Shown: piece after piece, positions 1-7,021 of the stretch
Layout: each line of letters begins with the position of its first letter
Numbering within the stretch: position 1 is the first letter of the stretch
Source: Holophaga sp.
Lineage (GTDB): Bacteria > Acidobacteriota > Holophagae > Holophagales > Holophagaceae
Reading direction: 5' to 3'
NCBI GenBank assembly: GCA_016715205.1
Contig: JADKBC010000048.1
Span: 186,001 to 250,000, forward strand
Length of the DNA stretch: 64,000 nucleotides
Notes under the pieces: model-generated
What the model saw: only the letters and a program-made list of their open reading frames with translations
Told to the model about the DNA's origin: nothing
The model's database searches: none
Program-made: the position numbers and the translations under genes

Positions 1-642
1 GCGATTTTCCTGGGTAGTTCTCTGGGTATCACCCAGCACTGGATTCTGCCTCGCCAGTGGTCCTTGATCGCCATCACCTGCCTGCTGGCGCCCACGGCCA
101 ATCATCTCATCCTCATGGGACTCACGGGCCACCTGGAGCTCACCAGCGATCTGATGCTCGTGATCGCGGCAGCGAGCGTGGTGTCACCGCACCTGAAATT
201 GCATCTGACCATTCTGGGTTCGTGCCTAGCCAGTTGGATCGTGGGCGTCCTGGTGATCCAACCCAAGGGCGATCTGCTGCATTGGGGCTTAGGCCTCGTT
301 TCCGCTTCCCTTGTCTCACTCACCCTGCATGGCATTGTGAGCCGTCTTTCCTGGATGCAGGCCCGGCTCCGGGTGCGCGATGCGCACCTGGCCGAGCGGC
401 AGAAGCGCATCTCCCAGGATTTGCGCGAGGCGCTTGAAAACGTTCGGATTCTGCGCGGCCTGATTCCCATGTGCGGCCACTGCAAAAAAATCCGCGATGA
501 CGGTGGCTATTGGACCAAGGTGGAAAGCTACATCGAGCAGCGCTCTGAAGCAGAGTTCACGCACGGTGTCTGTCCCGAATGCCTGACTGGCCTCAAGCGA
601 GAATTCGAATACATTCTGCCCAACCCTGGGCTTGCGGAATAA
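1..642 (+). CDS. Membrane protein with C-terminal CxxC...CPEC motif (5' truncated)
   Basis: The reading frame is open from the first base of the window, so the true start lies upstream. The visible N-terminal part is hydrophobic with several probable membrane segments. It is followed by a charged, probably helical stretch (around residues 120-150 of the visible part). The tail carries MCGHCKKIRDDGGYW and then HGVCPECL. This tail is known from the C-terminus of many signalling proteins of Acidobacteriota and Deltaproteobacteria and looks like a small four-cysteine metal or redox site. It probably belongs to a membrane sensor whose N-terminus is missing here. The stop codon lies one base before the GTG of the methyltransferase gene, so the two are probably co-transcribed. 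The exact function is unknown. Confidence 0.6.
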   Translation, partial: AIFLGSSLGITQHWILPRQWSLIAITCLLAPTANHLILMGLTGHLELTSDLMLVIAAASVVSPHLKLHLTILGSCLASWIVGVLVIQPKGDLLHWGLGLVSASLVSLTLHGIVSRLSWMQARLRVRDAHLAERQKRISQDLREALENVRILRGLIPMCGHCKKIRDDGGYWTKVESYIEQRSEAEFTHGVCPECLTGLKREFEYILPNPGLAE

Positions 643-643
643 C

Positions 644-1510
644 GTGAGGAAGGTTCTGGAACTGTTCTCCGGCCTGGGCGGCTGGCGGTTTGCACTCGCA
701 GGACGCGGTACTGTCGCGGCTGCCTTTGATATCAGCCCCGCAGCCAACGCCACCTATGAGCTAAACCACGGCCACAAACCATTTGCCCACGAACTTGCCA
801 CCCTGCCCTTCGAGCGCCTGCTGGAACACCAGGCAGATACCTGGGTCATGAGCCCCCCCTGCCAGCCCTTTTGCCGCATGGGGAATCATCATGGGCTGGA
901 AGACCCTCGCTCCCGTGCCTTCCTCCACCTCTTGGATCTCTTGGACCAACATCCACCCGAATCCCTGGTGCTAGAAAATGTGGAAGGTTTCCAGGGTAGT
1001 GACGCCCATGATCGCCTCGCGATGGTGCTGGACCACCACGGCTTTCATCGCGTCGAGCACCGGCTCTGCCCCACCCGTTTCGGCCTGCCCAATCAGCGCC
1101 CGCGGTTCTTCCTGGTGGCCTCACGGCGGCCCCTGACCCAGCCATCCCTGCCTGCCTTCACACCTCAAGCGGTGGCCGAATATCTGGACGAGCCGGAAGA
1201 TCCATCCCTGTACCTGGAAGAAGGCCAGCTCGCCAAACACAAGCCGGGCCTCGATCTGGTGCGTGGCGAGGGTTTTCGCACGGCCTGTTTCATCGGCGGC
1301 TATGGCAGGCGCTATGTCGGGAGTGGCTCCTTTCTGGTGACCGACCGAGGCGTGCGACGCTTCTCACCAACCGAAGTGGCGCGATTGCTGGGACTTCCTG
1401 AATCCTTCCGTTTCCCCGAAAACCTGCCCCTGGAAAAACGCTACAAGCTGCTGGGCAACGGCCTGTCTATTCCCGTGGCGCGCTGGGTACTGGGGCATCT
1501 GGAAAGCTAA
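644..1510 (+). CDS. Dnmt2-like C5-cytosine methyltransferase (probable tRNA methyltransferase)
   Basis: This is an S-adenosylmethionine-dependent C5-cytosine methyltransferase. Motif I (ELFSGLGG) is at the N-terminus, motif IV SPPCQPF carries the catalytic Cys near residue 73, motif VI is ENV near residue 111, and motif VIII is QRPR near residue 151. The second half resembles Dnmt2/TRDMT1 more than restriction-type enzymes. CFIGGYGRRYVGSGSF matches the position of the Dnmt2 CFT signature, and LLGLPESFRFPE...RYKLLGN matches its C-terminal motif. At about 288 residues it is shorter than eukaryotic Dnmt2. Family knowledge (Dnmt2 methylates C38 of tRNA, and Geobacter has a tRNA-acting homologue) suggests a tRNA substrate. 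No restriction endonuclease is adjacent. GTG immediately after the upstream stop was chosen; an in-frame TTG lies 12 bases earlier. Confidence 0.85.
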   Translation: MRKVLELFSGLGGWRFALAGRGTVAAAFDISPAANATYELNHGHKPFAHELATLPFERLLEHQADTWVMSPPCQPFCRMGNHHGLEDPRSRAFLHLLDLLDQHPPESLVLENVEGFQGSDAHDRLAMVLDHHGFHRVEHRLCPTRFGLPNQRPRFFLVASRRPLTQPSLPAFTPQAVAEYLDEPEDPSLYLEEGQLAKHKPGLDLVRGEGFRTACFIGGYGRRYVGSGSFLVTDRGVRRFSPTEVARLLGLPESFRFPENLPLEKRYKLLGNGLSIPVARWVLGHLES

Positions 1511-1610
1511 GCCTGGGCTTTCTCGGCACCTTCACCCCAAAAAACAGAGCAAATCCGTGACCCCATGCCGCCTCTCCTTTTGGGAGAATGGAACCTTCCC
1601 GAGGTGATTC

Positions 1611-3593
1611 GTGACTTTTTCTGCCACCAACATCGACAAGCTCTGCATCGATACCGTCCGCTGCCTCAGCATGGATGCGGTGCAAAAGGCCAACAGCGGT
1701 CACCCCGGCACGCCCATGGCCCAGGCACCGGCGGCCTACGTGCTCTGGACGCAGTTCCTGAAACACAACCCCGTGAATCCCGCGTGGCCGGACCGGGACC
1801 GTTTCATCCTGAGTTGCGGACATGCCTCCATGCTGATCTACAGCTTGTTGCACTTGGCCGGGTACGGGCTGGAGTTGGAGGACCTCAAGAACTTCCGCCA
1901 GTGGGGCTCTAAGACCCCCGGTCATCCTGAATTCGGCCACACGGCGGGCGTAGAAACCACCACGGGCCCGCTGGGCCAGGGTATCGGCAACGCCGTGGGC
2001 ATGGCCATCGCCGAGCGGTGGCTGGCGACTCGCTTCAACCGTCCAGGTTTTGAAATCATCAATCACCGCACCTATGCCTTTGCAGGTGACGGCTGCCTGA
2101 TGGAAGGCATCGCCTACGAAGCCGCTAGCCTGGCGGGGCATCTGCAGCTCGATAAGCTCGTGGTGCTGTGGGACAACAACAAGATCACCATCGAAGGCGG
2201 CACCGATCTCTCCTTCACCGAGGATGTGCCCAAGCGTTTTGAGGCCCAGGGCTGGCGCGTGTTGAAGGTCGAAGATGGCGAAGATCTCACGGCCCTGCAT
2301 CATGCCTATCAAAAGGCGCAAGAGCCCTGTGGAAAACCCACGCTCATTGATTGCCGCACGATCATTGGTTGGCCCGCCCCCACCAAGCAGAACACCCACC
2401 ACGCCCACGGTGCACCCCTGGGCGAAGGCGAAATCAAAGCCACCAAAGAGATTCTTGGCTTTGATCCCGAAGCCTCCTTCACCGTGCCTGCCGAGGCTCT
2501 CGATCATTGGCGACAGTGTCAGACCAAGGGTGCTGCCAGCGAAGCGGAATGGAACACCCGCTTTGAGGCATATCGCAAGGCCTTCCCCGAAGCTGCGGCT
2601 GAATTTGAAGCCTTCCTCAAGGGCGAACTGCCCGCAGGTTGGGAAACCAGCCTTCCCGTTTACGACATCACCGAAAAGGCTGCCACCCGCGAAGCCAGCG
2701 GCAAAACCCTCAATGCCATCGCTTCCGTCATTCCCAATTTGATCGGCGGCAGCGCGGATCTGGCCCCTTCCAACAACACGGACCTCAAGGGTGGCGGCAC
2801 CTTTTCTGCCACCGAGGCGGGCCGCAATTTCCACTTCGGCATTCGCGAGCACGCCATGGGCGCAGTGCTGAACGGCATGAGCCTGCACGGTGGCTTGCGC
2901 GCCTTTGGTGCCACCTTCCTCATCTTCAGCGACTACATGCGCCCCAGCGTAAGGTTGGCTTCGCTCATGAAGCAGCCCGTCACCTACGTCTGGACTCATG
3001 ACAGCATCGGCGTGGGCGAAGACGGCCCCACCCATCAGCCCATCGAACAGGTGATGACCCTGCGCATGATTCCGGGCATGACCATGATCCGCCCGGCCGA
3101 TGCCAATGAAACCGTGGCCGCCTGGAAATCAGCCATGACGGCCCATGGCCCCGTTGGCCTGGCCCTCACCCGCCAGAAACTGCCCGTGCTAGATGGCACC
3201 AAGGCTGCCCAGGCAGTGAAGGGTGCCTACATTCTGGAAGAAGGCAGCACCTCACCAAAGCTCATCCTCATCGGGACGGGCTCCGAAGTGCATCTGGCTG
3301 TGGAAGCCCGCAAAGTGCTCGAAGCCCAGGGCATCGCCACCCGCGTGGTGTCCATGCCCAGTTGGGAATTGTTCGAAGCCCAGCCGAAGAGCTACCGCGA
3401 CAGCGTGCTGCCGCCCAGCCTCCAGGCGCGGGTTTCTGTCGAAGCGGGCATTACCACTGGCTGGCAGCGCTACGCGTCCACCTGTATCGGACTGGATCAC
3501 TTTGGTGCCAGCGCCCCGGCTGAAATCCTGTTCGAGAAATTCGGCCTCACCGTGGACAAGGTCGTCGCCGCTGCCAAAGGCGCACTGAACTAG
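1611..3593 (+). CDS. tkt: Transketolase
   Basis: Thiamine-diphosphate enzyme transferring two-carbon ketol units between sugar phosphates in the pentose phosphate pathway, cytoplasmic. At 660 residues it has the normal full length. The N-terminal domain has NSGHPGTPM, the GPLGQGIGNAVGMA segment, and the thiamine-binding GDGCLMEG...NNKITIEG near residues 157-190. The middle pyrimidine-binding domain carries FGIREHAMG and THDSIGVGEDGPTHQP. The C-terminal domain has the expected GTGSEV and SMPSWELF segments. The GTG start is preceded by a GAGG Shine-Dalgarno at a plausible distance. The stop TAG overlaps the GTG start of the next gene by one base, so the two are probably translated from one transcript. 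Confidence 0.97.
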   Translation: MTFSATNIDKLCIDTVRCLSMDAVQKANSGHPGTPMAQAPAAYVLWTQFLKHNPVNPAWPDRDRFILSCGHASMLIYSLLHLAGYGLELEDLKNFRQWGSKTPGHPEFGHTAGVETTTGPLGQGIGNAVGMAIAERWLATRFNRPGFEIINHRTYAFAGDGCLMEGIAYEAASLAGHLQLDKLVVLWDNNKITIEGGTDLSFTEDVPKRFEAQGWRVLKVEDGEDLTALHHAYQKAQEPCGKPTLIDCRTIIGWPAPTKQNTHHAHGAPLGEGEIKATKEILGFDPEASFTVPAEALDHWRQCQTKGAASEAEWNTRFEAYRKAFPEAAAEFEAFLKGELPAGWETSLPVYDITEKAATREASGKTLNAIASVIPNLIGGSADLAPSNNTDLKGGGTFSATEAGRNFHFGIREHAMGAVLNGMSLHGGLRAFGATFLIFSDYMRPSVRLASLMKQPVTYVWTHDSIGVGEDGPTHQPIEQVMTLRMIPGMTMIRPADANETVAAWKSAMTAHGPVGLALTRQKLPVLDGTKAAQAVKGAYILEEGSTSPKLILIGTGSEVHLAVEARKVLEAQGIATRVVSMPSWELFEAQPKSYRDSVLPPSLQARVSVEAGITTGWQRYASTCIGLDHFGASAPAEILFEKFGLTVDKVVAAAKGALN

Positions 3594-4225
3594 TGCGCAC
3601 CTTCCTGTCGTTCCTGCTGGGCAGCCTGCTGGCTGCCCAGTCTTCGGAGGAGCCGCGCGCGGATATCACCCTCCCACCCAAGAAGATTTCCTTGGAGCTC
3701 AAGGATGTGCCGCCCTTCCTGGGCGGTGCCCTGGTGGGCCTGGTATTGCACGAATCCGGCCACTACCTCATGGATGTGGCCCTAGGCACGGATCCCTATG
3801 TGAAGCGCGTGGATGGCGCAGGCATTCCCTTTTTCGCCGTTAGTTATCGAAAAGACGTGACGCCCCGGCAGGAATACGCCATTGCCGCCGCAGGCTTCTG
3901 GATGCAGCACAGCATGGCCGAAGCCATTTTGAAAAAATACCCCCGGGTCTGGGAAGACGCCCCCACCTCGGTCAAAGGAGCCTTTGCCTTTCACCTGGTT
4001 ACGTCCCTGATCTATGCCTATGCAGCCCTCGCCAAAAGCGGCCCGCCCGAGCGCGATACCCTCGGGATGGCCCATGGGCTCGGCATCAACGAGCGCTGGA
4101 TGGGCGCGGCGGTGCTCATTCCTGCCGCCCTTGATCTGTATCGGTCATTCAATCCCAACGTGCCCTGGGCCACCTGGACCTCCAGGGGCGTCAAGATCAG
4201 CTTTGCTTTCGCGCTGCTGAATTAG
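3593..4225 (+). CDS. Membrane protein with HESGH motif, unknown function
   Basis: The gene starts on the last base of the transketolase stop codon, so translation is probably coupled. The product has about 210 residues. The N-terminus (FLSFLLGSLLAAQ) looks like a signal sequence, and several later hydrophobic stretches could span or pack against the membrane. LVLHESGHYLMD near residue 53 fits the HExxH zinc-binding signature of metallopeptidases, and a second His sits in FWMQHSMAEA. No clear third ligand typical of site-2 proteases (NxxPxxxxDG) is visible, so peptidase activity is uncertain. The link to transketolase rests only on operon position. I do not recognise the family. Confidence 0.6.
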   Translation: MRTFLSFLLGSLLAAQSSEEPRADITLPPKKISLELKDVPPFLGGALVGLVLHESGHYLMDVALGTDPYVKRVDGAGIPFFAVSYRKDVTPRQEYAIAAAGFWMQHSMAEAILKKYPRVWEDAPTSVKGAFAFHLVTSLIYAYAALAKSGPPERDTLGMAHGLGINERWMGAAVLIPAALDLYRSFNPNVPWATWTSRGVKISFAFALLN

Positions 4226-4271
4226 GCGGAGCCTTTCAATACACGGCAAAAGGGTGCCCTGGTTGCTCTAT

Positions 4272-5792
4272 CTAGAGCTTGAAGCGATTCACCAGCACCT
4301 TAAGCCGTTCCGCCACATGCGAAAGGTCTTCGGCAGTGCGGGTGATTTCGTGAACGGTGGCATCCAGTTGATGGGTAGCGGCGGCGTTCTGATCTAGGCG
4401 ACCCGTGGTCTGGTCCATGAGACGACGCACTTCGGTGCCGGTCTGGGCCTGATCGCGGCTCAGAGCTTCCATGTCTTGAATGCGCTGGGAAACCGTGGAA
4501 ATCCGTTCCTTCACATCCTCCAGGTGCGCGAGGGTGGTACCCACGCTTTGCACGCCCGATGCCACCGCTTCCTGAGTGCGCAGAATGATGTCTTCAATTT
4601 CCTTGGCCGCGTGACCGCTTCGTTCGGCCAGTTTGCGGATCTCCTCCGCCACCACCGCAAAGCCTTTGCCTTGGGAGCCAGCTTTGGCCGCCTCAATGGC
4701 AGCATTCAGCGAAAGCAAGTTCGTCTGGCGGGCAATCTCCTGGATCACGCGCACGGCCTGATCGATGCGACCGGTGGCCTCCTGGATTTCCGTCATGCCA
4801 CGGGTGGCGCTCTGCCCCGCGCGGGAGCCCTGCTCCGTGTCCCCCACCACCACCACGGTTTCTTCCCCGGTCCGCAGCGTGTGCTCGGACATGTGTTCCA
4901 CGTTGCTCATCAGGTTTTTCAGTGCGCCAAGAACGCCGCGCCCCGCCTGCTGGAGCGCCTCGCCGACCTTGGCCGTTTCCTCCACCGTGTGGACCATCTG
5001 CTCGGCGCTGGAAGCCAATTCCAGGCTACCGGAAGCCACCTGCTCTGAAGCCTGTTCCACCGTCTGGATCGCCTGGTTCAGTTCAGAGGTCATGGCATTG
5101 AAGGTTTCGGCCAACCGTCCGATTTCATCATCGCTGCGGATTTCCGCCCGCACGGTGAGATCGCCACCCGCCACCTGGATGATGGAACCCGAGAGCTCCT
5201 CCAGGGGGCGCAACACAACCCGCCGCATGAAAAACGTAATGACCCCGCTCACGAGCAGCAGAATGCCGATGCCAATGCCAATCCCTGCCAGTTGCATGTT
5301 GTGTTCTTTCTGGTGCAACTCGGCCTTTGAGATGGAGACACCAAAGGCCGCGACCAGATCACCAATCTTGTGATCCTTGTACAGTTCGAGGCCATAGGCT
5401 GTGTGGCAGGTGTTGCATTCCTCCTTTAGTCGGGCCGGGGCCAGCACGTACATGCGAGGAACCCCATTCCTGTCCTCGAAATGATGCACTTTTGTTTCCA
5501 GCCTGGGATTATCCCGAAAGGACTGGAACGCCGAGTTTTCGAACTCGGACAAGGATTTGGAATTTCCACCCAATCGGTGGAAATCCATACCCACGCTCTT
5601 GCAATAGTCTTCTGCCGCCGCGTGGTACATGGACCGCGAGGCCACGGCCAGAGAACTCAGGTGCTCCTCAAAGGCGCCCTCCGCCTGGCGTGTTTGATAG
5701 GAACCTATCCCCCAGATGAGGGCCGCGATCACCACCGCCAACACAATCCCAACCGGCACGAAAAATTTTGAAGTCAGGCCCATGGATTTCAC
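4272..5792 (-). CDS. Methyl-accepting chemotaxis protein with CxxCH sensor domain
   Basis: Transmembrane chemoreceptor of 506 residues. An N-terminal membrane segment (about 10-29) is followed by a periplasmic sensor of the DUF3365/Tll0287-like type. This contains CNTCH at residues 126-130, a c-type haem attachment motif, so redox or gas sensing is plausible. A second membrane segment lies around 167-190, then a HAMP domain, then the cytoplasmic signalling hairpin with EIARQTNLLSLNAAIEAAKA, the conserved tip, and GFAVVAEEIRKLAERS. No C-terminal methylesterase-docking pentapeptide is visible. The GTG start has AGGAG about nine bases upstream; an internal ATG three codons later is an alternative. 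No che genes are in the window, so it is an orphan receptor gene here. Confidence 0.95.
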   Translation of the reverse strand: MKSMGLTSKFFVPVGIVLAVVIAALIWGIGSYQTRQAEGAFEEHLSSLAVASRSMYHAAAEDYCKSVGMDFHRLGGNSKSLSEFENSAFQSFRDNPRLETKVHHFEDRNGVPRMYVLAPARLKEECNTCHTAYGLELYKDHKIGDLVAAFGVSISKAELHQKEHNMQLAGIGIGIGILLLVSGVITFFMRRVVLRPLEELSGSIIQVAGGDLTVRAEIRSDDEIGRLAETFNAMTSELNQAIQTVEQASEQVASGSLELASSAEQMVHTVEETAKVGEALQQAGRGVLGALKNLMSNVEHMSEHTLRTGEETVVVVGDTEQGSRAGQSATRGMTEIQEATGRIDQAVRVIQEIARQTNLLSLNAAIEAAKAGSQGKGFAVVAEEIRKLAERSGHAAKEIEDIILRTQEAVASGVQSVGTTLAHLEDVKERISTVSQRIQDMEALSRDQAQTGTEVRRLMDQTTGRLDQNAAATHQLDATVHEITRTAEDLSHVAERLKVLVNRFKL

Positions 5793-6061
5793 GTGTGTGC
5801 GCTCCTGGTTAGGCAGTACTCAAACTTTCAATACCTGGCAGCCTTAAAAAAACAATCTATCCAATAATTATTAAAATTAGATCAGAAAAAACAAGAACTT
5901 GGTTGTCATAAAACGGCATTATAAATAAATACAACTCAATTCAACACCTGTTTCTTCCAAATAAATCACCTCACCAATAAGGCTGGCCCACCCTCGGATT
6001 CGCCCTTCTCGGTTTTGTTCACCGTTAAACCCAACAAAGGCCAACGCCTTCCCGCTTGGGT
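5793..6061. other. AT-rich intergenic region between chemoreceptor and hydrolase
   Basis: About 270 bases without a convincing gene. The stretch from roughly 5840 to 5960 is markedly richer in A and T than its surroundings, with runs such as AATAATTATTAAAATTAGAT. It presumably holds the promoter of the leftward chemoreceptor gene. I could not assign -35/-10 boxes or a flagellar sigma-28 promoter with confidence. Confidence 0.4.
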
Positions 6062-6976
6062 TCAGAGCCCCCAGGCGCTCAGGCGCCCTTCAGCCCAGCC
6101 CTTCCAACCGCCCGGGAGCCTGCCGCTGGCTTCGCAATGACCGGCCCCGGGGACAACGACCAAATCAGGGTGGTTCCGTGCAATCCGCCGCACCCCCGCG
6201 ACGGGTGTTTCGCGGTCCGCGTCCCCGGTGATGAGGGCCAAGGGTGTGCGTAATGATGGGGCTACCCGGATCGGAGACACTTCCTCGGGGTTGAAATCCG
6301 CGCTTCGCCCTGCCTTCCGCAACGCCAGCCATTCGGCGGGCCGTGCCAAGAGCTCAAAGGAGCCTAACGCCAGGCGCAGATGATTCTTTGCCGCCTCCGC
6401 AAGCGTTTCGTACGGGCATTCCAACAGGGCACCTGCCAAGGGTATTCCCCTATTTTCAAGATCGGAAAGGGCCAACAGGGCCACCCCCGCGCCCTGGCTC
6501 CAGGCCGCGATCAGAATTCGTGCACGGGGCACTCCAGCCGCTTCCAGGTGGTGCACCACTGCAACCACATCCGCCCGTTCCCATCCACCCAACGTAGAAG
6601 GCACCTCGGGATGTCGATCTCGGCCCCTGAATGTAAATCCCACGGCATCCCATTCCGGGAGGTCCGCCGCACGGCCGATGCTGCCCCACATGTCATCCCC
6701 AAAGCCGTGCAAGTAGATCACCACACCCTTGGCTTTAGGACGGTGCAGATGCCATACCTCCAGGGCGCGCCGTTCGCCCCCTTCCACACGCGCCTTCGTC
6801 CACAGAGCCCCGGGCACGAGTAGCCGAGCTCGAACCTGCTCGCGATCAGCCTCCGTGCGCTGGGGAATCGGGGCGTTGAGCAGCATGGGTGGCAGCACCC
6901 AGAAACCTGCGACGAGACTGGCTGCGCCCCACACGAAAAGGACCGATGCTGAAAAAGCAAAGAGCAATCGACGCAT
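6062..6976 (-). CDS. Alpha/beta hydrolase
   Basis: Predicted serine hydrolase of 304 residues with an N-terminal signal anchor (LLFAFSASVLFVWGAASLVA). The alpha/beta-hydrolase elements are in order: the oxyanion strand VVIYLHGFGDD, the nucleophile elbow AAWSQGAG, the acid segment ALITGDADRETPV and the histidine segment GAGHCE. This gives a probable Ser-Asp-His triad. The N-terminal hydrophobic segment suggests it is anchored in the inner membrane facing the periplasm. It resembles the lysophospholipase/dienelactone-hydrolase-like group, but the substrate cannot be read from sequence. It lies 45 bases downstream of the E1 dehydrogenase on the same strand and could share its transcript. Confidence 0.85.
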   Translation of the reverse strand: MRRLLFAFSASVLFVWGAASLVAGFWVLPPMLLNAPIPQRTEADREQVRARLLVPGALWTKARVEGGERRALEVWHLHRPKAKGVVIYLHGFGDDMWGSIGRAADLPEWDAVGFTFRGRDRHPEVPSTLGGWERADVVAVVHHLEAAGVPRARILIAAWSQGAGVALLALSDLENRGIPLAGALLECPYETLAEAAKNHLRLALGSFELLARPAEWLALRKAGRSADFNPEEVSPIRVAPSLRTPLALITGDADRETPVAGVRRIARNHPDLVVVPGAGHCEASGRLPGGWKGWAEGRLSAWGL

Positions 6977-7021
6977 GACAATCGATACGAACCGGCGCCA
7001 GACGCGTTTACCGGATGGGGT

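Noticed and set aside
1467..3035. Long minus-strand frame of 522 codons
   Set aside because: It is antisense to transketolase, which has full-length family motifs; the frame arises from GC-rich codon structure.
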